In this document: one piece after another, positions 16,539 through 24,756 of the stretch
Layout of the letters: every line of letters starts with the position of its first letter
Position numbering within the stretch: the first letter of the stretch is position 1
DNA from: Streptococcus thoraltensis DSM 12221
Lineage (GTDB): Bacteria; Bacillota; Bacilli; Lactobacillales; Streptococcaceae
Length of the DNA stretch: 40,191 nt
Assembly (NCBI RefSeq): GCF_000380145.1
Contig: NZ_KB904633.1
Coordinates: 41,266-81,456, forward strand
Direction: 5' to 3'
The notes under the pieces: generated by a model
Databases searched by the model: none
What the model was told of the DNA's origin: nothing
Seen by the model: the letters and a program-made list of their open reading frames with translations, nothing else
Translations under genes and position numbers: made by a program

Positions 16539-19127
16539 ATGACTTCTAAATTTACATTAAAAAAGGGGCTTCCCTATCTTTTAGGATTCCTATTTCCTAT
16601 CCTAATAATGGTTATTGTCCTACTCACAAATGAAATCTGGTGGGGAAGCAATCGAACCATTCTAGCCAGCGATGGTTTCCATCAATACGCTATTTTTGCT
16701 CAGAATCTTAGAAATATCCTACATGGCTCAGATAGTATTTTTTATACCTTTACTAGTGGTTTAGGCTTAAATTTCTACGCACTTATTAGTTATTATCTAG
16801 GCTCTTTTTTATCTCCCTTTCTTTATTTTTTCTCTTTACGAACAATCCCTGAAGCTATTTATCTCTTCACTTTACTAAAATTTGGGTTTGCTGGACTGAC
16901 CATGTTTACTGCTTTACGACAGCTTTACAGTAATGTCAACAAAGTATTACTCTTGTCCCTATCTACTTCTTACGCCTTAATGAGCTTTGCTATCAGCCAA
17001 TTAGAAATCAATACTTGGTTAGATGTTTTCATCATCGCACCGCTTATTATATTGGGATTACATCGACTTCTTGAAAAGCGCCTGTTCTGGCTTTATTATG
17101 CCAGTCTCACCGTTTTATTTATTCAAAATTATTATTTTGGATTTATGATGGCCATCTTTTTAACACTCTATTTTCTTGTTCAACAAAGCAGGGTGTCTTC
17201 TTGGAAAAAGTCTCTTAGAAAAGTCTTAGATTTTACTTTTATATCAGTATTTTCAGCCCTATCTAGCTCAATCATGCTATTACCAACCTATTTGGATCTG
17301 TCAACTCATGGCGAACAATTTTCAACATTTGAGCAGTGGTTATCAAAAGATGCATGGTATCTGGATATATTTGCTAAAAATATTATCGGAGCTTACGACA
17401 CAACAAAATTTGGCTCCATCCCAATGATCTATGTTGGCTTATTTCCACTTATTTTAAGCCTTATTTTCTTTACACTTTCTGCTATCAAATGGCAAATACG
17501 TCTAGCTTATTTTTTGCTCATTAGTATTATAATTGTTTCCTTTTACCTTGAACCGCTAGATCTTCTCTGGCAAGGGATGCATGCGCCAAATATGTTTTTG
17601 CACCGCTACTCTTGGCTCTTATCCCTACTTTTCGTATTTATGGCTGCTGAAACACTTAGCCACTGGAAATCCTTTAACATAAAGAACATCATAATATCAT
17701 TCATGTTCCTATTTTCAGGGGTTTCAGCGACAGCTATCTTTCAAAAAGAATATGAGTTTTTAACAATTTCTCAATTTATTCTTACTATCATTTTCTTGAT
17801 TTCCTACGCCACTATTCTCTTAAATAATAATCGCTTACTTCCTAAAGGTTTTCTAATTAGCTTTACACTCTTCTTTACACTTTTTGAAGTATTTATTAAT
17901 TCTTTCTTTGTTGTGCGTAGTCTAGGCGATGAATGGGTCTTTCCTACTAGAGAAGGCTATGAAAGAAACTTGACTGATATTGAAAAACTTGTCAATTATT
18001 CTAAATCTAAAGAGACTAATTTCTACCGAACTGAACGCATCCTCCCTCAAACTGGAAATGATAGCATGAAATTCAACTACAATGGCATTTCCCAATTCTC
18101 ATCAATACGCAACACGGCTTCAAGTAGTATTCTAGATCGCCTAGGTTTCCAATCCAATGGCACAAACCTCAACTTACGCTATCAAAACAATACAATCATT
18201 GCAGACAGTTTATTCGATGTAAAATATAATCTGGCACAATCCAATCCTCAAAAATTTGGCTTTACAAAAGAAAAATCTTCTGGTTCAATGAAACTCTATA
18301 AGAATGCTTACGCCTTACCACTCGGTGTTCTCTCAAATAAAGTTTACAAAGATGTCAACTTTACTGTCAACACACTTGACAATCAAGCTGATTTCCTTAA
18401 TCAACTTTCTGGACTGTCAGAAGACTACTTCCAACGTCTCCTTAGCAATCCTATCAATAATAGCAATAACTTATCTGATCGTGTCACCCTAAAAGCTGAT
18501 CAATTTGGTACGACAAAAATAAGTTATCAAGTATCAGTTCCTGCCCATCAACAAGTCTATGTCAGTGTTCCTAATATTAGTTTTGCTAACGACAGCCAAA
18601 AAGAAGTTACCATTTCTCACGACAAAGTCTCCCAAACATATACAACAGACAATGCTTATACCTTCTTCAATGTTGGTTACTTTGAAAAGGCACAAACTAT
18701 TATTGTAACTCTAAGTTTTCCTAATAATGCTACTATCAGTTTTGATTCACCAAATTTTTACGGATTAAACACACTTTCTTATCAAAACGCTATAAAGGCT
18801 ATTAAAAAGCAAAACACGCAAACAAAGACAGATGGCAACAATGTTTTAACGACCTATCATGCTAAACGTGATTCCTCAATAGTCTACACTCTTCCATTTG
18901 ATAAGGGATGGCAGGCTAAAGTTAATGGGAAGAAAACCACAATTCGAAGAGCTCAGAAAGGGTTTATGAGCGTTAACGTTCCTAAAGGAAAAGGAACCAT
19001 TGAACTTACCTTCATTCCTCAAGGGCTAAAAGAAGGAAGTTTACTATCACTTCTTGGACTGGGACTATTTATTTTTTACAGTCTGCTTTCTAAATTCTTC
19101 AAGCGAGGCAACCTCTCGAGCAAATAG
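16539..19127 (+). CDS. YfhO-family polytopic membrane protein (GT-C-type)
   Basis: 862 residues. The N-terminal half (to about 470) has about 12 membrane helices. Early motifs are ASDGFHQYAIF, where the acidic residue of the first outer loop is typical of GT-C glycosyltransferases, and TSGLGLNFYALISYYLGS. A large extracytoplasmic domain spans about 480-830, with FDKGWQAKVNGKKTTIRRA near its end. A final membrane helix at about 835-852 precedes a basic tail. YfhO proteins take part in glycosylation of teichoic acids in Bacillus and Listeria. That role here is inference. The gene lies head-on to replication like its two upstream neighbours. Confidence 0.88.
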   Translation: MTSKFTLKKGLPYLLGFLFPILIMVIVLLTNEIWWGSNRTILASDGFHQYAIFAQNLRNILHGSDSIFYTFTSGLGLNFYALISYYLGSFLSPFLYFFSLRTIPEAIYLFTLLKFGFAGLTMFTALRQLYSNVNKVLLLSLSTSYALMSFAISQLEINTWLDVFIIAPLIILGLHRLLEKRLFWLYYASLTVLFIQNYYFGFMMAIFLTLYFLVQQSRVSSWKKSLRKVLDFTFISVFSALSSSIMLLPTYLDLSTHGEQFSTFEQWLSKDAWYLDIFAKNIIGAYDTTKFGSIPMIYVGLFPLILSLIFFTLSAIKWQIRLAYFLLISIIIVSFYLEPLDLLWQGMHAPNMFLHRYSWLLSLLFVFMAAETLSHWKSFNIKNIIISFMFLFSGVSATAIFQKEYEFLTISQFILTIIFLISYATILLNNNRLLPKGFLISFTLFFTLFEVFINSFFVVRSLGDEWVFPTREGYERNLTDIEKLVNYSKSKETNFYRTERILPQTGNDSMKFNYNGISQFSSIRNTASSSILDRLGFQSNGTNLNLRYQNNTIIADSLFDVKYNLAQSNPQKFGFTKEKSSGSMKLYKNAYALPLGVLSNKVYKDVNFTVNTLDNQADFLNQLSGLSEDYFQRLLSNPINNSNNLSDRVTLKADQFGTTKISYQVSVPAHQQVYVSVPNISFANDSQKEVTISHDKVSQTYTTDNAYTFFNVGYFEKAQTIIVTLSFPNNATISFDSPNFYGLNTLSYQNAIKAIKKQNTQTKTDGNNVLTTYHAKRDSSIVYTLPFDKGWQAKVNGKKTTIRRAQKGFMSVNVPKGKGTIELTFIPQGLKEGSLLSLLGLGLFIFYSLLSKFFKRGNLSSK

Positions 19128-19164
19128 AAAAAGAACCAATTCCTTTTCTAGCTCTTACCCTTTT

Positions 19165-19374
19165 TATAGTCAAATGAATTAATACTCTTCAAAAATCAAA
19201 AGCAGACCTTATTGACTTGAATTGATGAAGACAGTTCCATCTGCATCGGCGTTACCTAGTTTTCTTTTGATTTTCATTAAGTATAACTTTTAGAAAAGGA
19301 ACTGGGACGCGAACGGTACTCTAGTAGAGCAAGTCGAAAATGACGATGGATCAAAGTTAATTCATTTGACTATA
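19165..19374 (+). repeat. Composite miniature inverted-repeat element, copy 4
   Basis: 210 bp with the best outer inverted repeats in the window: TATAGTCAAATGAATTAA on the left, TTAATTCATTTGACTATA on the right. The inner module (19182-19284, 103 bp, ATACTCTTCAAAAATCAAAA to GATTTTCATTAAGTAT) sits right after the left terminal repeat. The outer segment TTTTAGAAAAGGAACTGGGA, which precedes the module in copies 1-3, here follows it. This copy is therefore an independent insertion of the inner element. Confidence 0.88.
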
Positions 19375-19385
19375 CCTAGAGAATA

Positions 19386-19842
19386 AAAGCTCTATAATTC
19401 CTATAGTGGGTAACTCCATCGCAAGGATTATGGGCTTTTTCAGTACAAATGAAAAGTCATGTATGCTGAATAATGAAAAACTAAATAGGTTACACAAACC
19501 TAGACGACTAAACAGAAATTATCGACTTATCCGTTGTTCGGCATAAGATAACAGGCTTGGCCAAACAAGCCACACAGATCCTTACTGAACCTTTGACGAA
19601 CATCTCACTTTTTCACTTCGACAAGAGAAAAAGAATTTGACAATATCTTAATTTATGGGATATTTGATACTTTTTATATCACACGTTAAATCACTAACGC
19701 TAAACTCGAAGTCACTAATGACCTCATCAAAGACATTAACCGACAAGCTTCTGGTTTTCGAAACATCAACAACCTTAAAACTAAACTACTCATCTCTGTA
19801 AGCACAAAAAAGACAATCAATCTGATTCTCTCGCGTACCTAG
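19386..19842 (+). pseudogene. Remnant of an ISL3-family insertion sequence
   Basis: The frame from 19702 to the TAG at 19840-19842 reads KLEVTNDLIKDINRQASGFR followed by NINNLKTKLLISVS and LILSRT. This is the C-terminal signature of ISL3-family transposases (N.IEVTNNLIK..KR.A.GFRN..NF). The sequence upstream, from about 19386 (CCTATAGTGGGTAACTCCAT), resembles an ISL3-type left end but contains stops and no intact frame. Most of the transposase is deleted, so it cannot move by itself. Confidence 0.75.
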
Positions 19843-19883
19843 CTATCAGTCTCCCGCTACAGTTTTAAACTTCCATAGCAAAG

Positions 19884-19911
19884 AAAAAAGAGAACCTCTC
19901 GATTCTCTTTT
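19884..19911 (-). terminator. Terminator of tRNA-Glu
   Basis: Arms AAAAGAGAA / TTCTCTTTT around an 8-base loop. On the minus strand it is followed by a T-rich run. It lies about 48 bases after the tRNA-Glu 3' end. Confidence 0.7.
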
Positions 19912-19959
19912 AATATGAGCTATTCATATGTTCAAAAACAATTGAATAATTTGAAATAA

Positions 19960-20031
19960 TAGTCCGTACGGGATTCGAACCCGTGTTACCGCCGTGAAAA
20001 GGCGGTGTCTTAACCCCTTGACCAACGGACC
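19960..20031 (-). tRNA. tRNA-Glu (TTC)
   Basis: 72-nt cloverleaf on the minus strand: acceptor GGTCCGT / ACGGACT, D arm GGTCAAGGGGTTAAGACACC, anticodon loop CTTTCAC giving TTC, and T arm GGGTTCGAATCCC. The discriminator is A, and CCA is not encoded (ATTATT follows). Confidence 0.96.
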
Positions 20032-20058
20032 ATAGGTGTTATCTTTAACACTCTTACT

Positions 20059-20086
20059 ATTATAGCAAATAATTTTTTTTTGTCTA
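20059..20086 (-). promoter_or_regulatory. Promoter of tRNA-Glu
   Basis: Minus-strand -35 TAGACA (20081-20086), 16-bp spacer, perfect -10 TATAAT (20059-20064), about 28 bases before the tRNA. Confidence 0.6.
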
Positions 20087-20111
20087 GTTCTTTTTTCAAC
20101 TTTTTTTACTA

Positions 20112-20140
20112 TTGCAGATTAGGTTATTTTTTGATAAACT
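20112..20140 (+). promoter_or_regulatory. Promoter of tRNA-Arg
   Basis: -35 TTGCAG (20112-20117), 17-bp spacer, -10 TAAACT (20135-20140), 16 bases before the tRNA. It diverges from the tRNA-Glu promoter. Confidence 0.6.
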
Positions 20141-20156
20141 AAATGAAGTTGATAAT

Positions 20157-20230
20157 GGTCTCATAGCTCAGTTGGATAGAGCATTCGCCTTCTAAGCGAA
20201 CGGTCGCAGGTTCGAATCCTGCTGGGATCA
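20157..20230 (+). tRNA. tRNA-Arg (TCT)
   Basis: 74-nt cloverleaf: acceptor GGTCTCA / TGGGATC, D arm AGCTCAGTTGGATAGAGC, anticodon stem-loop TCGCCTTCTAAGCGA giving TCT, and T arm GCAGGTTCGAATCCTGC. The discriminator is A and no CCA is encoded. Confidence 0.96.
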
Positions 20231-20235
20231 AAATA

Positions 20236-20268
20236 AAAGCAACTGGATTTTTATTCCGGTTGCTTTTT
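20236..20268 (+). terminator. Terminator of tRNA-Arg
   Basis: AAAGCAACTGGA pairs with TCCGGTTGCTTT (one wobble) across a 7-base loop, then T-run. It begins 6 bases after the tRNA. rlmH converges from the right, so it may also help end that transcript. Confidence 0.85.
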
Positions 20269-20285
20269 CATTTCCCCCACACTCT

Positions 20286-20765
20286 CTATTTGTGATAAGG
20301 GCTACCTTGTTGAATCATAAAACCACGATAAATTTGCTCAACAAGTACTAAACGCATCAACTGATGGGGTAAGGTCAAAAGACCGAAGCTCATCAGTTGA
20401 TTGGCTCTTTTTTTAACACGCGCATCTAAACCAAGACTGCCGCCAATAATAAAAGTGATTGTAGAACTCCCACCTAGCGTAATTTTTGCCATTTGCTTGG
20501 CAAAATCTTCAGATGAAGATTGTTTTCCTTCAATAGCAAGGGCTATGACATAATCTCTTTCACCAATTTTAGATAAAATTTTATCGCCCTCTTTTGCTAA
20601 AATGTTAAGATTTTCCGCTGGACTAGCTTGATCCGGCGTTTTTTCATCAGGCAATTCAATTATTTCACATTTGGCAAAGCGTCCCATTCGTTTAACATAC
20701 TCCGCAATACCATCTTTTAAGTATTTTTCTTTTAATTTTCCAACGCAAATAATTTTGACTTTCAT
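20286..20765 (-). CDS. rlmH: 23S rRNA (pseudouridine1915-N3)-methyltransferase
   Basis: SPOUT-family enzyme that methylates the pseudouridine at position 1915 in helix 69 of 23S rRNA on assembled ribosomes. 159 residues from the ATG at 20765. The start [16 protein letters not shown] is the conserved N-terminus and is chosen over an ATG 24 bases upstream that would add MCICYNQG. Motifs are [13 protein letters not shown], the SAM-binding trefoil loop, and [19 protein letters not shown] at the knot end. It lies next to the origin as in other streptococci. Confidence 0.95.
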   Translation of the reverse strand: MKVKIICVGKLKEKYLKDGIAEYVKRMGRFAKCEIIELPDEKTPDQASPAENLNILAKEGDKILSKIGERDYVIALAIEGKQSSSEDFAKQMAKITLGGSSTITFIIGGSLGLDARVKKRANQLMSFGLLTLPHQLMRLVLVEQIYRGFMIQQGSPYHK

Positions 20766-20801
20766 ACCTTGATTATAACATATGCACACTTTTTTAACAC
20801 C

Positions 20802-20897
20802 TTATCCACATGTTAATAGTTAAAACAAGGGAGCATTTTTTCCTTAATTTAAAGGATTTCCACAAAAATATAAAACTTATCCACAACCTGTGGATAC
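20802..20897. promoter_or_regulatory. DnaA boxes between rlmH and htrA
   Basis: Perfect TTATCCACA at 20802-20810 and 20877-20885, and an inverted GTATCCACA at 20889-20897. The last two form the palindrome-like TTATCCACAACCTGTGGATA. They are an outlying part of the origin region, about 2.3-3.8 kb from the unwinding site, and could also affect htrA expression. Confidence 0.8.
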
Positions 20898-20913
20898 TTT
20901 CTTTTTCTAAATC

Positions 20914-20946
20914 TTTAAGATATAATTAAGACACTTCAATTATGCT
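20914..20946 (+). promoter_or_regulatory. CiaR-type direct repeat and promoter of htrA
   Basis: TTTAAG (20914-20919), 5 bases, ATTAAG (20925-20930) fits the pneumococcal CiaR box NTTAAG-N5-WTTAAG. TATGCT (20941-20946) lies 10 bases on and could be the -10. A TATAAT inside the repeat (20921-20926) is an alternative -10. CiaRH control of htrA is known in S. pneumoniae. Confidence 0.6.
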
Positions 20947-20994
20947 TTTAGAAATCAATAAAAAGTATTTCTAAAATAGATAGGGGCGATTAAT

Positions 20995-22215
20995 TTGACA
21001 CAAAACTCAACCAATAACGGTTTTAAACGAACACTGACAACAATTATAGTTGCTCTGATTTCTGGTTTACTAGGAGCCTTTATGTTGTTGTATTTCTCAG
21101 GGAATCTAACAACATCTTGGAATGGTTCCCAACAAAAAACCAAGACTAGCAATGTAGTCTACAATAATACAACCGACACAACCAAGGCAGCAAAAAAAGT
21201 ACAAGATGCTGTCGTTTCCGTTATTAATTACCAAAAAAACTCCAATTCCTCTTTAAATGACCTCTACTCCCAAGTTTTTGGCGGTGATGAGAAGAAAAAT
21301 TCCACTGATGATCTCAGCGTCTACAGTGAAGGTTCTGGTGTCATCTATAAAAAACAAGGTGGATCAGCCTACGTTGTTACTAATAACCACGTTATCGATG
21401 GAGCGGAAAATATCGAAATCATGCTTTCTGATGGCACCAAAGTTGTCGGAGAATTAGTTGGTTCAGATACTTATTCTGACCTAGCCGTTGTCAAAATTTC
21501 TGATAAAAAAGTATCTACTGTTGCAGAATTTGCCAATTCGGACAAACTTAATGTGGGAGAAATTGCCATTGCAATGGGAAGTCCACTCGGTACCGAGTAT
21601 GCTAACACTGTTACTCAAGGGATTGTTTCTAGTCTGAGTCGTACCGTAACACTCAAAAACGATGAAGGTGAAACCATCTCAACCAATGCCATCCAAACAG
21701 ATGCTGCTATCAATCCTGGTAACTCTGGAGGAGCCCTCATTAATATTGAAGGTCAAGTTATCGGAATCAATTCAAGTAAAATTTCTTCAACTTCAAAAGC
21801 TGGCGAATCAGTGGAAGGAATGGGATTTGCTATTCCATCTAATGACGTGCTGAAAATTATCAATCAGTTAGAGAAAAATGGCCAAGTAACACGTCCTGCG
21901 CTCGGTATTTCAATGGCTAACTTGAGCGATCTCTCAACCAGTGCAATCTCCGAACTAAAAATCCCTGAAAGTGTTACTGGCGGTATTGTTGTCGCTTCAG
22001 TTCAAGATAACATGCCTGCTTCAGGTAAGCTCCAACGCTACGATGTCATTACTAAAATTGATGACAAAGAAGTCACATCAACAAGTGATCTTCAAAGTAT
22101 CCTCTATGGACATGAAATTGGCGACACTATCAAAGTGACTTATTACCGTGGCAAAGATAAACAAACAACCACTATAAAACTAAGCAAGTCAACAAAATAC
22201 TTGGAAAACAACTAA
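20995..22215 (+). CDS. htrA: HtrA/DegP serine protease, TTG start
   Basis: Membrane-anchored surface protease and chaperone that degrades misfolded exported proteins. In streptococci it is needed for stress tolerance and processing of secreted factors. 406 residues from TTG at 20995 with AGGGGCG upstream. A single N-terminal membrane segment spans about 15-37. The trypsin-like domain has His132 (TNNHVID), Asp162 (SDLAVVKI) and Ser244 ([11 protein letters not shown]). One PDZ domain is at about 300-395 ([33 protein letters not shown]). It lies next to parB and the origin as in all streptococci known to me. A terminator follows. Confidence 0.97.
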   Translation: MTQNSTNNGFKRTLTTIIVALISGLLGAFMLLYFSGNLTTSWNGSQQKTKTSNVVYNNTTDTTKAAKKVQDAVVSVINYQKNSNSSLNDLYSQVFGGDEKKNSTDDLSVYSEGSGVIYKKQGGSAYVVTNNHVIDGAENIEIMLSDGTKVVGELVGSDTYSDLAVVKISDKKVSTVAEFANSDKLNVGEIAIAMGSPLGTEYANTVTQGIVSSLSRTVTLKNDEGETISTNAIQTDAAINPGNSGGALINIEGQVIGINSSKISSTSKAGESVEGMGFAIPSNDVLKIINQLEKNGQVTRPALGISMANLSDLSTSAISELKIPESVTGGIVVASVQDNMPASGKLQRYDVITKIDDKEVTSTSDLQSILYGHEIGDTIKVTYYRGKDKQTTTIKLSKSTKYLENN

Positions 22216-22217
22216 GA

Positions 22218-22239
22218 AGAAGCCCTCCGGGGCTTTTTC
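22218..22239 (+). terminator. Terminator after htrA
   Basis: AGCCC / GGGCT stem with a 4-base loop and TTTTT. It is compact and GC-rich compared with its surroundings. parB starts about 30 bases later, so read-through is likely. Confidence 0.75.
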
Positions 22240-22267
22240 AACGTCTCACATCTTTAGGATTGAAGCA

Positions 22268-23035
22268 ATGAAAGATACTTTAAAAGACATTTTAATCAGC
22301 GAGATTACAACTAATCCCAACCAACCGCGGCAAATTTTCAAAGAAGAAGAGATCAAAGCACTTGCTGAATCAATTGCAAATAATGGCTTAATCCAACCCA
22401 TTATCGTTAGACCATCAGATATTATCGGCTATGAACTGATAGCTGGTGAGAGACGGTTAAGGGCTCATCAATTTCTTGGTAAGAGTCATATTAAAGCAGT
22501 CATTACTCAAAAAAGCTATCAAGAGAGTATGAAGCAAGCACTTATTGAAAATCTTCAGAGAGCGGACTTAAATCCTATCGAAGAAGCTAAAGCTTATCAA
22601 AATATCATTGATAAGCTCGAGATGACACATCAAGAACTGGCTAGATCCATAGGGAAATCTCGACCTTATATCTCAAACCAATTGCGTTTATTGCAGCTTA
22701 CTCCTTCTTGGCAAAGCGCTATTGAAACAGGTTTAGCTACTCCAGGACATGCAAGGCTAATTCTGGCACTCCCTGAGGAGGAGCAAGAATTTTGGCTAAC
22801 AGAAATTACCAGCTATCAAATGAGCGTTCACCAGCTGGAAAAAAATCTCAAAAAAGAAGACAATAAGCCCTCCTCAAAAGAAAAAACTATTTTCCAAAAT
22901 CATTTGGAAAAAGAGCTTCAAAAATCACTTGGTTTAGCAGTTAACATTTCAGGTTTTCAACAAAAAAAAGGCCACCTCTCAATCACCTTTGCTAACGAAG
23001 AAGAATTCAACAGAATTATCAACAAGCTAAAATAA
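22268..23035 (+). CDS. parB: Chromosome partitioning protein ParB/Spo0J
   Basis: 255 residues. CTP-dependent DNA clamp that loads at parS and recruits SMC to the origin. ParB box 1 region: NPNQPRQIF at about 17-25 and IIVRPSDIIGYELIAGERRL; GERRLRAHQFLG is the CTP-binding arginine patch. Box 2: ENLQRADLNPIEEAKAY. The parS-reading helix-turn-helix is HQELARSIGKSRPYISNQLR. A C-terminal dimerisation segment follows. Streptococci lack a paired parA here, and none is seen. A parS match lies inside tilS at 34985. Confidence 0.96.
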   Translation: MKDTLKDILISEITTNPNQPRQIFKEEEIKALAESIANNGLIQPIIVRPSDIIGYELIAGERRLRAHQFLGKSHIKAVITQKSYQESMKQALIENLQRADLNPIEEAKAYQNIIDKLEMTHQELARSIGKSRPYISNQLRLLQLTPSWQSAIETGLATPGHARLILALPEEEQEFWLTEITSYQMSVHQLEKNLKKEDNKPSSKEKTIFQNHLEKELQKSLGLAVNISGFQQKKGHLSITFANEEEFNRIINKLK

Positions 23036-23086
23036 CTTGTTAGCTTTTATTTTTCTAGACATGACTTATACACAAGCTATAATGAA

Positions 23087-23117
23087 AGAAGCCGCTTATT
23101 CTAAAGGCTTCTTTTTA
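23087..23117 (+). terminator. Terminator after parB
   Basis: AGAAGCC / GGCTTCT stem followed by TTTTTA. It separates parB from the dnaA promoter. Confidence 0.75.
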
Positions 23118-23182
23118 CTATCCACAACCTGTGGATAACTTCTTTTAACAATGTGGATTTTATTTTTCAATATTGTGGATAA
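23118..23182. promoter_or_regulatory. DnaA-box cluster upstream of dnaA (incomplete origin part)
   Basis: CTATCCACA (23118-23126) and, inverted, TTATCCACA (23130-23138), AAATCCACA (23152-23160) and TTATCCACA (23174-23182). The boxes adjoin the dnaA promoter and allow both origin looping and autoregulation of dnaA. Confidence 0.85.
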
Positions 23183-23195
23183 CTCATCTGCATTA

Positions 23196-23204
23196 TGTTA
23201 GAAT
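23196..23204 (+). promoter_or_regulatory. Extended -10 promoter of dnaA
   Basis: TGTTAGAAT is an extended -10 (TG-N-TAGAAT). It lies 14 bases after the last DnaA box, so bound DnaA could block it. No clear -35. Confidence 0.5.
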
Positions 23205-23235
23205 GTTAGCAAGACATGACTAAAAGGAGATAGCT

Positions 23236-24603
23236 ATGACCGAAAATGAACGCATCTTTTGGAATAGGGTTTTAGAATTGGCTCATAGCCAACTAAAGCA
23301 AGCTACTTTTGATTTTTATGTAACAGATGCGAGATTGATTAAGATTGACAATAATGTTGCAACTATCTTTTTAGATAGCGAGATGAAAGAACTTTTCTGG
23401 CAGAAAAATCTTCAGAAATTTACCCTGACAGCTGGCTTTGAAATTTTCAATGCCGAAATTTCAAATCATTATATCTTTTCAGAGGACGAATTACAGCCTT
23501 CAACAACTAATGAAGTTGCCAATTATGGGACAACGACAAGTCAAAAAGCACCCGCTTTACCATATGTTGAGCCAAATCTCAATGAAAAATATAGCTTTCA
23601 AAATTTTGTTCAAGGTGATGAAAACCGCTGGGCAGTCGCAGCCTCTATTGCGGTTACTGAGGGCCCAGGTACCACTTATAATCCCCTCTTTATTTATGGC
23701 GGTCCAGGACTAGGTAAAACACACTTGCTAAATGCCATTGGTAATGCTGTCTTACAGGATAATCCCATTGCTCGGATTCGCTACATTACAGCTGAAAATT
23801 TCATGAATGAGTTTACCAAACACCTCAGACTCAATACCATGGATGAACTGAAAGATAATTTTAGAACACTTGATGTCCTTCTCATTGATGACATTCAATC
23901 ATTGCCGAAGAAAACCACCAATGCTGGTATTCAAGAGGAATTTTTCAATACCTTTAACGCACTTCATGCCAATAATAAACAAATTGTTCTAACCAGCGAC
24001 CGTAATCCTGATCACCTTAATGATTTGGAAGATCGTTTGGTCACGCGCTTCAAGTGGGGATTAACTGTCAATATTACACCTCCCGATTTTGAAACGCGGG
24101 TAGCCATCTTAACTAATAAGATTCAAGAGTATGACTTTGATTTTCCTACAGAAACCATTGAATACCTAGCCGGCCAGTTTGATTCAAACGTTCGTGAATT
24201 AGAAGGGGCTTTGAAAGACATCAGCCTAGTTGCCAACTTCAAGAAACTAAAGGTTATTACAGTTGAAGTTGCCGCTGAAGCCATCCGAGCTCGTAAAAAA
24301 GATGGTCCTCAAGTTACTGTCATCCCAATCGAGGATATCCAGACTACCGTCGGCAAATTTTACGGGGTTACTGTTAAAGAAATAAGAGCAACCAAGCGAA
24401 CACAAAATATTGTTTTGGCTCGACAAGTAGCCATGTATCTTGCACGTGAGATGACTGACAATTCACTTCCTAAAATCGGGAAAGAATTCGGAGGTCGTGA
24501 TCACTCGACTGTTCTGCACGCCTATAATAAAATCAAAAATATGCTGGCTCAAGACGAAGGACTTCGTATTGAACTTGAAAGCATCAAAAACAAAATTAAG
24601 TAG
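23236..24603 (+). CDS. dnaA: Chromosomal replication initiator DnaA
   Basis: 455 residues, AAA+ initiator. Domain I is at about 1-80 ([18 protein letters not shown]). A short linker (about 81-115) precedes the ATPase, which has Walker [10 protein letters not shown] (Lys161, Thr162), Walker B LLIDDIQ (Asp218, Asp219) and sensor motifs [10 protein letters not shown] and [10 protein letters not shown]. Domain IV binds DnaA boxes through [15 protein letters not shown] (from about residue 419). The start has AAAGGAGATAGCT. It is flanked on both sides by DnaA boxes, as in many Firmicutes. Confidence 0.99.
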   Translation: MTENERIFWNRVLELAHSQLKQATFDFYVTDARLIKIDNNVATIFLDSEMKELFWQKNLQKFTLTAGFEIFNAEISNHYIFSEDELQPSTTNEVANYGTTTSQKAPALPYVEPNLNEKYSFQNFVQGDENRWAVAASIAVTEGPGTTYNPLFIYGGPGLGKTHLLNAIGNAVLQDNPIARIRYITAENFMNEFTKHLRLNTMDELKDNFRTLDVLLIDDIQSLPKKTTNAGIQEEFFNTFNALHANNKQIVLTSDRNPDHLNDLEDRLVTRFKWGLTVNITPPDFETRVAILTNKIQEYDFDFPTETIEYLAGQFDSNVRELEGALKDISLVANFKKLKVITVEVAAEAIRARKKDGPQVTVIPIEDIQTTVGKFYGVTVKEIRATKRTQNIVLARQVAMYLAREMTDNSLPKIGKEFGGRDHSTVLHAYNKIKNMLAQDEGLRIELESIKNKIK

Positions 24604-24604
24604 T

Positions 24605-24748
24605 TGTGGATAAGTTCTTGTTTTTAGCTAGACTTTTCCACAACTTGTGAACAAGTCCCATTTCCTGACATTCTTTGCTTTTTGAGACTTTTCCACATTA
24701 TCAACAGCGCCTAATACTAATACTATATATAATACTTTAGATATAAAG
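24605..24748 (+). other. oriC core: DnaA boxes, GC clamp, DnaA-trio repeats and AT-rich unwinding region
   Basis: Between dnaA and dnaN. Boxes are TTATCCACA inverted (24605-24613), TTTTCCACA (24634-24642), a weaker TTGTGAACAA, TTTTCCACA (24689-24697) and TTATCAACA (24698-24706). The last two adjoin, then GCGCC, then a 3-base periodic run of CTA/ATA triplets (24707-24730) that leads into AT-rich DNA. Two boxes, a GC-rich spacer and trios on one side match the basal unwinding system described for B. subtilis, so opening is predicted at about 24710-24748. Confidence 0.85.
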
Positions 24749-24756
24749 GAGTACCC

